Assembly: GCF_022447245.1 (NCBI RefSeq) | Contig: NZ_JAKVBC010000018.1 | Location: 29,434 to 93,433 of the forward strand | Direction: 5' to 3' | Length of the DNA stretch: 64,000 nucleotides | Source: Kordia sp. | GTDB lineage: Bacteria > Bacteroidota > Bacteroidia > Flavobacteriales > Flavobacteriaceae | Program-made: the position numbers and the translations under genes | Shown here: positions 1 to 9,804 of the stretch, piece by piece | Layout of the letters: each line of letters begins with the position of its first letter | Position numbering within the stretch: position 1 is the first letter of the stretch | Notes under the pieces: generated by a model | Seen by the model: the letters and a program-made list of their open reading frames with translations, nothing else | Told to the model about the DNA's origin: nothing | The model's database searches: none

Positions 1-1130
1 TCCCATTTTTCAATTTGATAATGGTTATCAAAAATCCCTCCTCGCATGATATTAAAAAGCGTATTTGAGAAATGACGCGTATCTCTGAATTTATCTGCTG
101 TTAATTGCATACTATCAGAAGCAGCATTTAACGCTAATAAACGTTCTGTTCCTGCATTGATACTATTTTGAATTGTAGTAGCTAAATTGAGTTCGCTTTT
201 GATACGGTATGAAAGTGCAGCAATATCATTATGATCTTGATTTACATTCGCAACTGTCATCCAATCTTTACTTTCAGAAGCTTGTAAGTATATCTCTGCA
301 TTGATGAAATACGCTCCTTTTTCTGCTTTTACATCAGTTTCTTGTTGAATTGGATGACGTTTGCGATATGCGTTTAGCTGTAACGATGACAGCAAGTATT
401 GTGCATTTTCTATTCCTAATGACCAAACTACATTTGCTTTTAAAGCTTCACTTGGTTCAGCTTTGTCTACAATAATTGCGCTTAGTGCAAAGATTCCTAA
501 ACCAGTGCTTTCTTCAAGTTCAGTTCGTTTATAAGCGTCTACCAAGTTACTACTTGCGTTTTGTATATCTGAACCAACGCCATAAGGTAGCACGTTTTGA
601 ATTCCGTCTATTACATTGATTTGAACAGCTTCTTGCGAATTGTTTGTCAAATTAGATGTTTTTACAAACCCGAATTCATCGCTGGAATTCCATTGGTAAC
701 GAAACGTAAGTTCTAAATCGTGGTTAACTTCCTCGAATAGTACTTTGTTTCCGTAATTGTTTTTATACAGATTACGCGTTACATGGTACATTCCTTCAAA
801 ACGCTCTGAGAAAGGTTCCCATAAATGGTTTTTACTCTTTTTTGTGACTTGAAAAATCGATTTACTTCCAGTTATTTCAGCAGATTCTGTGATTTTATCA
901 TCTGTGTAATATGGAAATAATGAAAATTCAGCGTTTTTACGTCCAGCGGTTAATCCGCCATTACTAGAAATAAACATCCAGTGGTCAGAATCGCTTACGA
1001 TACTCATAAAAAATGGTCGGATGGTATCGCTGTTAGAAATTTTGTAAAAACGTTCGTTGTTTATGTGTATTGTTTCTATTTGAGACATATTTGATAGAAT
1101 ATCTTGATCTAAGCTTGCTTCTTTAATCAT
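1..1130 (-). CDS. Probable GH94/GH149-like oligoglucan phosphorylase (N-terminal part, cut by window edge)
   Basis: An open frame runs from an ATG at 1130 down to base 1 without a stop, so only the first 376 codons are visible. There is no signal peptide, so the protein should be cytoplasmic. Near residues 60-85 it reads NGGLTAGR followed by PYYTDDKI, and the rest is a long beta-rich N-terminal region, as expected for the GH94/GH149 phosphorylase clan. Flavobacterial beta-1,3-glucan loci are known to carry GH149 beta-1,3-oligoglucan phosphorylases of about 1100 residues. Such an enzyme would release glucose 1-phosphate from imported laminarin oligomers, which fits the GH16 genes upstream. The upstream ATG at 1140 is out of frame and reaches a stop at once, so 1130 is the start. 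The catalytic half is outside the window, and the family assignment comes from memory of motifs, so it is moderate. Confidence 0.6.
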   Translation of the reverse strand, partial: MIKEASLDQDILSNMSQIETIHINNERFYKISNSDTIRPFFMSIVSDSDHWMFISSNGGLTAGRKNAEFSLFPYYTDDKITESAEITGSKSIFQVTKKSKNHLWEPFSERFEGMYHVTRNLYKNNYGNKVLFEEVNHDLELTFRYQWNSSDEFGFVKTSNLTNNSQEAVQINVIDGIQNVLPYGVGSDIQNASSNLVDAYKRTELEESTGLGIFALSAIIVDKAEPSEALKANVVWSLGIENAQYLLSSLQLNAYRKRHPIQQETDVKAEKGAYFINAEIYLQASESKDWMTVANVNQDHNDIAALSYRIKSELNLATTIQNSINAGTERLLALNAASDSMQLTADKFRDTRHFSNTLFNIMRGGIFDNHYQIEKW

Positions 1131-1190
1131 TGTTGGTCATTATTTTCACTTCTCAGGGAAGTAGGAGAATTTTATAATTAGTTCGGATTT

Positions 1191-2024
1191 TTATTCTTGC
1201 GTGATTTCATCGAAAAAATATACATCACCATCACATGGCGTGTTTCTTTCGAAATAGATAATCATACTTTTAAAAGTTCCAGAGTTTACACCCGTAAAAT
1301 CAAAACTAAGTTCTTGCCATTGTCCAACTTGTGTAATGGTTGCAATTCTTTCTTGAAAAGGATTTACATTAGGGAAAGGCATGAATTCTAGTCGTAGTGT
1401 AACATCAGTTACCTGATTTTCTGCTAGAACTTTCATCTTAAATGTTTTATTTGTGATTGTTGAGAAATCTAAGGAAGTTGCCAATTCAATACCTACTCCA
1501 GCCCACGTTTGGCAACCAACAGTTTTGTCATAAATTTGTACAAAACAACTGTTGTTTACGTTATCTAACACTGGATTAGGTACTATAGCACCTCCGATGC
1601 CTCCAAAAGCGTCAAAGCCTGTATCATCACTTAAAAAAGTCCAGTTTAAATCACCGTTTCCTGGATCAATATTTTCTTCGGTTTCTTCAACACAACCGTC
1701 AATAACAAATGTTTCCTCGAATCTACTAGATTCACCATTGTCATTGAATGCAGTTAAGACAACTGTATACATTCCGTTAGTATACTTTCTTACTGGATTT
1801 TCTAATACTGACGTTGTTCCATCACCTAAATCCCAAGAGTAAGAGGTAGCATTGCTAGAAACATTGAAAAAGGAAATTGTTTTTGATTCTATTTCTGCAA
1901 TAAATTTAGCTTCTAAACCCAATAGTGTAACTCCACTTTCATTATCATCTTCACATGAAGTGAAGATTGTTAATGACAATACTACTAAAGAAAGTAGGCT
2001 TATTTTATATTTTAAAAATTTCAT
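1191..2024 (-). CDS. PKD-domain surface lipoprotein, probable glycan-binding protein of the PUL
   Basis: 277 residues. The N-terminus is a lipoprotein signal ending in FTSC followed by acidic residues (EDD), a pattern linked to surface export of lipoproteins in Bacteroidota. Residues about 38-110 form a PKD domain (SYSWDLGDG motif). The remaining 165 residues are a beta-sandwich-like module with paired cysteines (VGCQTW, TPCDGD) that resembles SusE/SusF-type or CBM-like glycan-binding modules. The gene lies 13 bp after the GH16 gene, so it is part of the same transcript. No catalytic signature is visible. The likely role is holding beta-glucan chains at the cell surface for the neighbouring GH16 enzymes. 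The module family is inferred from layout and position. Confidence 0.75.
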   Translation of the reverse strand: MKFLKYKISLLSLVVLSLTIFTSCEDDNESGVTLLGLEAKFIAEIESKTISFFNVSSNATSYSWDLGDGTTSVLENPVRKYTNGMYTVVLTAFNDNGESSRFEETFVIDGCVEETEENIDPGNGDLNWTFLSDDTGFDAFGGIGGAIVPNPVLDNVNNSCFVQIYDKTVGCQTWAGVGIELATSLDFSTITNKTFKMKVLAENQVTDVTLRLEFMPFPNVNPFQERIATITQVGQWQELSFDFTGVNSGTFKSMIIYFERNTPCDGDVYFFDEITQE

Positions 2025-2037
2025 GTCTTCGTATTTT

Positions 2038-2877
2038 TTAGTTGTAAACTCTTATATAATCAACAAACATTCTTTGTGGGAAAGTGGTATTTTCATCTGG
2101 AGCACCTGGTAGATTTCCGCCTACAGCTACATTTAAAATGATGTAGAAAGAATTATCAAATACCCAAGTTCCTTGACCATTAGTTTCATCTGCAATGGTT
2201 TCTGGTGTAATGCTTTGGTATAATACATCATCTACGTAGTAATTGATGCGTCCTGGACTCCATTCGATACCGAAAACATGAAAGTCTGTATCAAACCTAT
2301 CATTTGGAATTTCGTATTCTTTTGAAACGGATTGTGCTCCTGAAAAGTTAGGTCCATGTACACTTCCAAATACAACTGTAGGTTGGTTTCCTAAATATTC
2401 CATGATGTCAATTTCTCCACATGCTGGCCAAGGATTTACATCGCAATCTGATCCTAACAGCCAAAATGCAGGCCATAACCCTTTTCCTTGCGGTAAGCGA
2501 ATTCTTGCCTCAAAACGTCCGTATTGTTGTTCAAATAATCCTTGTGTTTTGATTCTTGCAGAAGTATAACCTCCTGAAGCATTTTCTCTGGCTGTAATGA
2601 CTAAAAGTCCATTGTCTACTACTACATTTTCAGAATTGTTCGTGTATACTTGCAATTCGTTGTTTCCCCATCCAGCAGGTAAACCTTGTTGTGTTCCGTC
2701 TCCTAAGTCATATGTCCATAAGCTTGGGTCAGGTGCACCATCTGTATCGAACTCATCAGACATTACCAAATTCGTTAGGGTAGCGACTGTTTGCGTTTCA
2801 TCTGCTTCACAACCAGCAAAAACAACACTTGAAATGACTGTCAATGCTAGCAAACTATTTTTTATTATTTTTTTCAT
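2038..2877 (-). CDS. GH16 endo-beta-1,3-glucanase (laminarinase-like) lipoprotein
   Basis: 279 residues: a lipoprotein signal with lipobox VFAGC (Cys23) followed directly by a single GH16 jelly-roll domain. The catalytic signature GEIDIME is intact, with Glu155 as predicted nucleophile, Asp157 and Glu160 as acid/base. Other family marks are the WPAFWLLG segment before it and the terminal FVDYIRVYN strand. The length suits a minimal laminarinase without accessory modules. It is the second GH16 of this locus and has no extra domains, unlike the 543-residue one. It should cut internal beta-1,3 bonds of laminarin at the cell surface. GH16 assignment is firm. Laminarin as substrate is inferred from the locus and the ExDxxE subgroup look. 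Confidence 0.92.
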   Translation of the reverse strand: MKKIIKNSLLALTVISSVVFAGCEADETQTVATLTNLVMSDEFDTDGAPDPSLWTYDLGDGTQQGLPAGWGNNELQVYTNNSENVVVDNGLLVITARENASGGYTSARIKTQGLFEQQYGRFEARIRLPQGKGLWPAFWLLGSDCDVNPWPACGEIDIMEYLGNQPTVVFGSVHGPNFSGAQSVSKEYEIPNDRFDTDFHVFGIEWSPGRINYYVDDVLYQSITPETIADETNGQGTWVFDNSFYIILNVAVGGNLPGAPDENTTFPQRMFVDYIRVYN

Positions 2878-2897
2878 TGATAAAATTTTATGAATTC

Positions 2898-4358
2898 TTA
2901 ATAGAAATAAATGTTGTCAACTAAGAATGAGGCTCCATTCGAAGAAACAAAAACAATGTAACCGATATTACCTAGGTTTGGATTACCTGCTCCACCACCA
3001 CCTGTAGGTAATGTAAAGGCATTTAAAGGAATATCAATTCCAACCCATTCACCTGGCATTAGTTGACTGCTAACATTAAATCCTCCTGCTGATCCATCAC
3101 CAAAACCATTGTCGGTATCATCTGGACCAAAATCAATTAATTCCATTACGAGCGCTGCTCCAGCACTACTTGTTAGTTGAATGTCTACGTGAACCATTGT
3201 TTCACCTGTTACATTCACTGTTCCATCCCATCCGATTCCTATAAAATCTATTCCTTCATAGCTTACATGACTGTTACCATCAAAAGTTTGTACTGAGATA
3301 TTTTGCGTGTTAGAACCTGCAAAAACACCTGGATTAAATCCATTTACGCTTGTGTAAGCGTCGCTGTATATAGAAATAACATCTGCTTGTGCTTGTGTTG
3401 GGTCAGGAGCATTTACAAATGCCCCAGAAGAAGTGATTGCTAAAGATCCATTGGCTGCTTCGTTTCCGATACTAGCTGTAATGGTAGTCATACCAGCACC
3501 AATAACATTTACTTCTCCAACATTGCTGACTGTAGCAACTGTTGTATCTGATGAAGAAAATTCAAAATATGCTGTTGCTGCTTCTACCGCAATGTTTTGT
3601 CCATTTCCTAAATTGAAAGTAGCTCCTAAACCATCTATAACTTGTGTATATCCTGCAAAATTATCTATGGCAACATCCTGACCATTCAACATATAAGGGA
3701 ATAATAAATCTATATTTCCTAAGTTTTCAAATCGTAATTCATCGATCCAAAAAGTGTAACCAATATTGTCAGTAAACGAACTTGCTAGCGCAGGATCGTC
3801 GTTTCCAAGAGGATCAAAAGATCCTGCTGAGAATAAGAACATACCTCTTTCCTGAACTAATTTAGAAGGATCAGGAATTGGGATTATGTACTTTTTCCAA
3901 CCGCTTGATAATTCTATTACTGTTGAAACAGGATATGTATTTGTATCGAAGTCTGTACCAAAACCAACAGTTACGTTTCCTGTAAGTGTTCCTTTAGCCC
4001 AGAATGTTAATGCATCGTAACCTGATAAATCTCTACCTGCTCCACGATCTCTGAAGATTCCTCCGATGAAACCTCCATCAGGATCATTTGGACTTGGTAC
4101 GTCTATTCGAATTGACGATGATCCTTCATAAGCTTCATTTTCATCAGTTCCAAAACCATTTGGATTTGCACCAACGGCAGGGTCAAATGATTCAAAAAAT
4201 TCGTCTGTTAAGCTTACAGGAGCATCTGTGAATATATCCGCTGTTTTTGGGAATGTTGCCTCAATGGCTTCATCCGATATATCTCGTTCACAACTTGCGG
4301 TAAAGGCTATTGCTAAACCAGCAAGTAATGTGTTTTTTATGTATGTAAATCCTTTCAT
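2898..4358 (-). CDS. Multi-domain carbohydrate-binding lipoprotein (CBM-like, Big_2, CBM-like)
   Basis: 486 residues with a lipoprotein signal ending FTASC and an acidic ERD after it. Residues about 40-215 form a CBM11-like module (YDALTFWAKG, then a strand set ending FWIDELRFEN). Residues about 240-310 are a bacterial Ig-like (Big_2) domain with TVATVSNVGEVNVIGAG. Residues about 320-486 form a second binding module that starts ISIYSDAY and ends FLVDNIYFY. The same start and end occur in the module at residues 225-373 of the 699-residue lipoprotein of this locus (9805-11904), so the two share a domain. No catalytic residues are evident. It is spaced 12 bp from the GH-A gene upstream and 20 bp from the GH16 gene downstream. 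The likely role is a surface glycan-binding protein of SusE/SusF type. Confidence 0.75.
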   Translation of the reverse strand: MKGFTYIKNTLLAGLAIAFTASCERDISDEAIEATFPKTADIFTDAPVSLTDEFFESFDPAVGANPNGFGTDENEAYEGSSSIRIDVPSPNDPDGGFIGGIFRDRGAGRDLSGYDALTFWAKGTLTGNVTVGFGTDFDTNTYPVSTVIELSSGWKKYIIPIPDPSKLVQERGMFLFSAGSFDPLGNDDPALASSFTDNIGYTFWIDELRFENLGNIDLLFPYMLNGQDVAIDNFAGYTQVIDGLGATFNLGNGQNIAVEAATAYFEFSSSDTTVATVSNVGEVNVIGAGMTTITASIGNEAANGSLAITSSGAFVNAPDPTQAQADVISIYSDAYTSVNGFNPGVFAGSNTQNISVQTFDGNSHVSYEGIDFIGIGWDGTVNVTGETMVHVDIQLTSSAGAALVMELIDFGPDDTDNGFGDGSAGGFNVSSQLMPGEWVGIDIPLNAFTLPTGGGGAGNPNLGNIGYIVFVSSNGASFLVDNIYFY

Positions 4359-4370
4359 TTTTATAGCTTA

Positions 4371-7300
4371 TTATTTTCCGATATTGATGTGTATATATGT
4401 TCTTATTTCCCACTCTGTACCATTATCAAATCCTACTGGACTTAATACTGGATCGTTAGAGAATTGACCTGAGGTGGTGTTTGGTAAGTATCTTGGAGAA
4501 AACTCATCTAAAGAACGCCAAGTTCCACGGATTCCAATTCTTGTACTAGGTAAAATGAACCAATCTGGTTTTCCTAGTGAAGTAGAGATATCTAACATTA
4601 ATTGAGTTGGGTATGTTAAGTTGAAGTCTCTGTGGTAGTCAAATGGTCCCCAATCGTTAATTTTAACATGGGACTCTATTTTGATGTTGTTGTAAATCAT
4701 TCGAACATCTCCACCAAATCTTTTAATAAGTCTGTCATTATCACCATTTGCTTGCGCATTTCCGTAGTAGAAGTTTCCTATGATTCCTAATTCAGGAGAT
4801 ACTTTTGATACCATACGAGAGTTTATTTCCCATAAGTCTTCCGCTGGAACAGTATTTGGGAATGCAAAGAAAGTTCGGTTTGCATTGAAACCGATATGTG
4901 CATCTTGTGTCGTTGGTAAGTGACGGAATACAAATCCTAAGTTTGCTGCAAATTTTGCGTCTTCTGCTCTATCATTGTTCCACTCATACATCCAAGTTCC
5001 TGGTGTTGGATCGTAAGTAATTAAGATTTCACCCGCTGTCATTTCTCGGTTTCCACCTCTTACAGCAAATGGATCATCAATTACATTACGTAATCTTCCA
5101 GGTGCTGGTACATCTGTAGGCATTGCATCTACTAATGGTTTTTGATACATAAAGTTTGGTGCAATTTGGAAATCTCCCATGGTATATGTAAAACCAGATA
5201 AGAAGTTTGACATGTTTCCACTACCAGAATCTCTTAATCTCCATCCTGTGAATGTTTGTGTTTGATCAGCTCCACCATTAGCTACTAATCCCATTACACT
5301 ACCTTGTGCGTACCAATTAAATCGTCCGCCTTCATAGGTAATTTTTGCTTTTGCTCCCCAGTTATCGCTAGATTTAATTTTGTCTTCAACAACTGTGTAG
5401 TTTCCTGAATTTCCTCTTACATCCTGATATACACTTCCGTTTAATGGGTTTCCTGCCCAAATACCTCCAACAGCAATACCAACTTTACCAAAGTCTTTTT
5501 CTATTGCTACTGTAGCTCTTTCCATAGGCCATCCAGGAATCACACCACTTCGTACTTGATTGGCATCTAGTATACGGCGTCCAGTTTGATCAAATTCTAA
5601 GTCTGTATTAAAATCTCTATGATAAATACCTGTTACATCCCATCCTTTGATGTTTCTTGTATACTTGAATAACATTGTTGGGTTTGCTCCCCACCAAAGT
5701 TGTGGTCCGAATGCTGCTTTTGCTCCATTTAAAACTCCTTTACCGTCAATTTCAACACCTAAAATCTCACCTCCATAGATGTCTAAGTTAGGACCATAGT
5801 TTGCTTCTGGATATAATCCGAAGATATCTCCTTCGTATCCCCAGTGGTAATGTCCTGTACGATAAAATCCTCGCACATCTGCATTTTTAGTTTTCCATTC
5901 AAATTCTGCGTTGTATACACGTAGTCTATTAAAATCTGCAATTTCTACATCAATGTCATTTCCGCCATCAACGCCAACAATTGTAATTGGCCTACCGGCA
6001 TTTTCATAGAAGATTTCATTTATTGGATTTTCAGCAACATTTCCTAGAATGTTGAAATTTATGTTTGCTCTCATGTTTGGAGCAGGATTTCCTTCAATTC
6101 CTACATAATATGATTGCATGTGGTCAAAACCTAATTGGTTTGGAAATGCATTTTCGTTAGTATCTTCATTTGTTGGTGTTGTAATTAAACTTCCGCCAGT
6201 ATTGAAGGTTGTGAATTCAGCTCTTAATTGGCTTAAGCGTATTTTTTGGCTACTTCCACCTCCCATAGCTGCTTTGTCTCCTCTAGCTCTTAAGACTGCA
6301 TCCATGATTTGGATGTTATCTATATGATTTGTAATGAAACTCTTTGACATTCCTTCTCCGTAAGGATCTAACTGATGTACTTCTTTTAGTGCGTAGTATG
6401 CTGCACGTGGATATAATGTGTATAGACCTCTTGCATTTGTTGGTCCTTTTGCACAGATTCCGAACCATTCTTCATTCATGTTGTTATCACCTTCTTTAGC
6501 TTGGTCTCTTGAGTATCCACCATTTGGCCAAGAAGCATTGTTATCATGAACATCTAAATTTTTTGTTTGAAGATATTTCCACCAACCGTCAGAGAATTGG
6601 AATGTAAATCCTCCTAATGAGTTTTGGGCACCTCCAACACCTGCTGCATTTGCATAAATTTCTTTCCAGTTTCCAACCATGTAATATGCTTGAGAATATT
6701 GATCTTCTTCATTGTCTCTAGCATTAAAAGCATCAGCTCCAAATTCTGCAAAAAGAATTGGCATATTTAACTCTTTGCTTACTCTTTGGAAAGCATCTCC
6801 AAACGAGATTCCTCGGTACATGTTTGTACCATATATATCAATATCTGTACATTCTTCCTTTACTAAGTCAGCATATAATAAGTCACCGTTACAGATGGCT
6901 ACTGGATGCGATGTATCAATTTTCTTTACTTCTAAAGAAGCATCGTTAAAAGCCTTATATAATGCACGAGCCGCTTTTATTTTATTGGAATCAATTCCTT
7001 CGATTGGAATGGCTTCTGTTTCTGCTCCAGACCAAGATAAGTGATAGTTATTTTCGTTTCCTATCATATATAAGAGTAATCCAGGAGTATCTTTATAGGT
7101 ATTAGCCATGTCAATAGCTTCTTGCATTAACACTTTTCTGGTCTCAGGATCTGCATAATCCGTTTTTGGAGTCCATGCACCATTTATGGTAAGTCCATAC
7201 GCTCCAAAAGTGATGTTAAGCATTGTGTATATACCATAGTTTTCATATATATACTTAATCCACTTTGGTTTTAAGTTATAGGATCTAATCGCATTTACAC

Positions 7301-7556
7301 CCATGTTCTTGAGCAGTGACATTTCAGCGTCAAGTGCAGACATGATAACATCGTCAGATCGATTCCATATTCCAGGATCGGTAATTGTAGAACCAATAGG
7401 CACATAATCCCAGTTCATACCGTTGATCATAAAATCTTTTCCGTTAACAACCAATTTCATTCCTTGATCCGTTTTCTTCACAGTAACATTGTCAACTTGA
7501 GAAAACATAGATGTTGTTAAAAAAATCAGTGCTAAGGTTAGAAAGGTTTTTTTCAT
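4371..7556 (-). CDS. Clan GH-A glycoside hydrolase fused to a predicted outer-membrane beta-barrel
   Basis: 1061 residues with a signal peptide ending at FSQ (about residue 20) and no lipobox. Residues about 35-400 look like a GH2-type TIM barrel. It has NGMNWDYVP near the start, an acid/base candidate in IGNEN (Glu168) and a nucleophile candidate in LFAEFG (Glu271). That spacing is normal for clan GH-A. From about residue 405 to the end there is no further enzyme signature. Instead there are many short amphipathic strands rich in Tyr, Trp and Gly, typical of an outer-membrane barrel, ending in a strand IHINIGK. I infer an exo- or endo-acting beta-glucosidase tethered to the outer membrane by its own barrel. 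The GH family number is not certain. The barrel is inferred from residue pattern only. A 600-bp leader precedes the gene, so it may have its own promoter. Confidence 0.72.
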   Translation of the reverse strand: MKKTFLTLALIFLTTSMFSQVDNVTVKKTDQGMKLVVNGKDFMINGMNWDYVPIGSTITDPGIWNRSDDVIMSALDAEMSLLKNMGVNAIRSYNLKPKWIKYIYENYGIYTMLNITFGAYGLTINGAWTPKTDYADPETRKVLMQEAIDMANTYKDTPGLLLYMIGNENNYHLSWSGAETEAIPIEGIDSNKIKAARALYKAFNDASLEVKKIDTSHPVAICNGDLLYADLVKEECTDIDIYGTNMYRGISFGDAFQRVSKELNMPILFAEFGADAFNARDNEEDQYSQAYYMVGNWKEIYANAAGVGGAQNSLGGFTFQFSDGWWKYLQTKNLDVHDNNASWPNGGYSRDQAKEGDNNMNEEWFGICAKGPTNARGLYTLYPRAAYYALKEVHQLDPYGEGMSKSFITNHIDNIQIMDAVLRARGDKAAMGGGSSQKIRLSQLRAEFTTFNTGGSLITTPTNEDTNENAFPNQLGFDHMQSYYVGIEGNPAPNMRANINFNILGNVAENPINEIFYENAGRPITIVGVDGGNDIDVEIADFNRLRVYNAEFEWKTKNADVRGFYRTGHYHWGYEGDIFGLYPEANYGPNLDIYGGEILGVEIDGKGVLNGAKAAFGPQLWWGANPTMLFKYTRNIKGWDVTGIYHRDFNTDLEFDQTGRRILDANQVRSGVIPGWPMERATVAIEKDFGKVGIAVGGIWAGNPLNGSVYQDVRGNSGNYTVVEDKIKSSDNWGAKAKITYEGGRFNWYAQGSVMGLVANGGADQTQTFTGWRLRDSGSGNMSNFLSGFTYTMGDFQIAPNFMYQKPLVDAMPTDVPAPGRLRNVIDDPFAVRGGNREMTAGEILITYDPTPGTWMYEWNNDRAEDAKFAANLGFVFRHLPTTQDAHIGFNANRTFFAFPNTVPAEDLWEINSRMVSKVSPELGIIGNFYYGNAQANGDNDRLIKRFGGDVRMIYNNIKIESHVKINDWGPFDYHRDFNLTYPTQLMLDISTSLGKPDWFILPSTRIGIRGTWRSLDEFSPRYLPNTTSGQFSNDPVLSPVGFDNGTEWEIRTYIHINIGK

Positions 7557-8161
7557 CTGTTTGTTTTTAGTTTGTTAATTCAGCTCAGATGGAATTCGCT
7601 AGAGATCTTTAGTATGGTAGATCAGATCATTTCAGCTCATTACATTGTCTATTTAATTCTTGATTGGTTTATTCAGAGTAATACACTCATCCTGTTTTTG
7701 TTGTTATTAAAACTAGATATTATTATTACGAAATCTAAAATATGAACCACAACAAAAAACATACATCCTCAATAAAATTGTGTTAAAATTGCATTTTTAT
7801 CAATTTAAACCCTGTGATTTTGCAGGATTGACAATGAATATGTTATTCATAATTTTTTAATATATAACTACATAAACACTGTGTTTTTACTGTATGTTGT
7901 GGTAATGTTGTAGTGCTTATATAGTCTTTTGTATATAGGTTTTATAGACTTTTTAACTGTTTTGTGCTGTTTTGGAGATATAAATCGAAATCGATGTCGT
8001 TTTGTGTAATTTGATTTTAAAAGCTATAAAAGTTATCCATTTTATGATTTTGGATCACAATTTTTAAATTCTTTCTTGCTCTGTTTGTTCTTTCCGAAAT
8101 CGAAAAGAACAAACATATAAGCAAGCTTGGTTATTATAGCTGTATCCAAGTAAATTTCATT
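7557..8161. other. 605-bp intergenic region inside the PUL
   Basis: Very AT-rich spacer between the GH16 gene (stop at 8162) and the GH-A gene (start at 7556), both on the minus strand. It splits the locus into two possible transcription units. I find no open frame with coding character on either strand. There is no clear rho-independent hairpin and no clean flavobacterial -7/-33 pair. A minus-strand promoter for the distal genes probably lies here, because spacers elsewhere in the locus are only 10-60 bp. Confidence 0.5.
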
Positions 8162-9793
8162 TTATTGATACACTCTTACATAATCAATTTCCATTGTATC
8201 CTGTGTGAATGATGGATCAATTTCTCCTCCTAAAGTTCCTCCCATAGCAACATTTAGTATTAAGAAGAAATCATCATTAAATGGTAGAGTTACATCGTTG
8301 TTTACTGTATGAAATACAAATCCGTCCACTAAGAAAGTAATTGTGGTATCTGTCCATTCTACAGTGTAGTTATGAAATTCTGAAGTAGACGTTGGCAATG
8401 ATGTTGTCGCCGAATCTCCAGCACCTGGTGAAACTCCTGGATGATGTACTGTTCCTAAGATCGTATTTTTATCCTGTCCTTTTTGTTCCATGATATCTAT
8501 TTCTCCACAGGTTGGCCATCCTACGGTATCAAAGTTTGCGCCAAGCATCCAAATAGCTGGCCAAGTTCCTTGCGAAGCAGGTAATTTGGCACGCACTTCT
8601 ACCCTACCATAGGTAAATTCATATAGGTTTTCAGATTTTAAACGTGCTGATGTATAATTACCGCCGGCATCTTTGACAGCCGTAATTTTTAACATCCCAT
8701 CTTCAATAATTACATTGCTGGCATCATTTGTATAGGTCTGCACTTCTTCATTTCCCCATCCGCCATCACCAAGGTCGTAAGTCCAGATGGAAGTATCTGG
8801 CGCACCGTCTGTATCAAAACTATCTTCCCAAACTAAGTTGTTATATTGTGTTTCAAAATTACTTGGTGGAGATGGCTCTGCTGAAGTTATGATAAACCAC
8901 CAGTCAAATTCACCGTTTCCATCTGTTGTTCTTAATACTAATTCATTAGGTACAGAACGGTCAAAGATTTCATAATTATGTGATCCTCCCGTGTAATATC
9001 CGATAAAACCGTTTCCTGTAAGGTTTATAGTTTCAACTCCACTTGGTGCAATTAACACCCAACTTTCTTGAAAATCATCATAAGGTAAGTTTTCTACATC
9101 TGCACCGTTAATTTCTCCTCCTGAGCCTCCTAATTCATCTATCAAATTTACACGTCCAAATACAGTCCCTGAAATATCTGTTCCTCCTTCATCATTGGTA
9201 TTATTGGTGATAAAAGTAAATGTCCCGTCTGAATTAAAAATGTATCTATCATCATACATTCCAACAGTCGCTTTTTCATCAGGTTGTGCTCCGTACCATT
9301 CTGTCGGCACAGTTCCTCCAACAGGACCTAAACCAAAGTGTCCTTGTTGTTCTGATTTGATTCTCCATGTTCTAGATCCATCTCCTACTAGTTTTTCAAG
9401 TAAGTCTGCTGGCGGTGCATAGGTAGCTAATACATCTACAGTTATTGTTGTTGTTGTAGAAATTCCTCCAGTTCCATACGCAATTACAGTTATAGTGTAG
9501 GTGTTTACTCCTAAGTTGGAAAATATAAACGACGCTGTACCTGTAGCCGCAGTTTGTTGATTAGATTCGTATATAAATCTATACGTAATGGCATCATCCG
9601 CAGTAGCGGTAAAGTTTACAACACCACTTCCATCTCCATTTGGATTGCTTGCATCTTGTCCCACAATGGATGCTGTGACTTGCAAGTTACTTGGTGTGAT
9701 TAAATCTCCCACTACAGGATCATCATCTTGACAGCTAACCGTTAGCACTAAGATACCTAATAGTGATGAGAGTATGTATTTAAATTTTTTCAT
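8162..9793 (-). CDS. Modular GH16 endo-beta-1,3-glucanase lipoprotein
   Basis: 543 residues. Lipoprotein signal ends LTVSC with QDDD after it. Residues about 33-125 form a PKD/Ig-like domain. Residues about 130-305 form a second module (RTWRIKSEQQ, then DRYIFNSDGTFTF), a pattern also met in the repeated modules of the next gene upstream. From about residue 315 the GH16 domain follows, with WPAIWMLG and the intact catalytic GEIDIMEQ and a final YVRVYQ strand. It is 11 bp downstream of the glycan-binding lipoprotein gene and therefore in the susCD operon. It should be the main surface laminarinase, made together with the importer. The accessory domains probably position the enzyme on insoluble glucan. 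The catalytic call is firm, and the function of the middle domain is inference. Confidence 0.92.
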   Translation of the reverse strand: MKKFKYILSSLLGILVLTVSCQDDDPVVGDLITPSNLQVTASIVGQDASNPNGDGSGVVNFTATADDAITYRFIYESNQQTAATGTASFIFSNLGVNTYTITVIAYGTGGISTTTTITVDVLATYAPPADLLEKLVGDGSRTWRIKSEQQGHFGLGPVGGTVPTEWYGAQPDEKATVGMYDDRYIFNSDGTFTFITNNTNDEGGTDISGTVFGRVNLIDELGGSGGEINGADVENLPYDDFQESWVLIAPSGVETINLTGNGFIGYYTGGSHNYEIFDRSVPNELVLRTTDGNGEFDWWFIITSAEPSPPSNFETQYNNLVWEDSFDTDGAPDTSIWTYDLGDGGWGNEEVQTYTNDASNVIIEDGMLKITAVKDAGGNYTSARLKSENLYEFTYGRVEVRAKLPASQGTWPAIWMLGANFDTVGWPTCGEIDIMEQKGQDKNTILGTVHHPGVSPGAGDSATTSLPTSTSEFHNYTVEWTDTTITFLVDGFVFHTVNNDVTLPFNDDFFLILNVAMGGTLGGEIDPSFTQDTMEIDYVRVYQ

Positions 9794-9804
9794 CTTTCTC
9801 TGTA

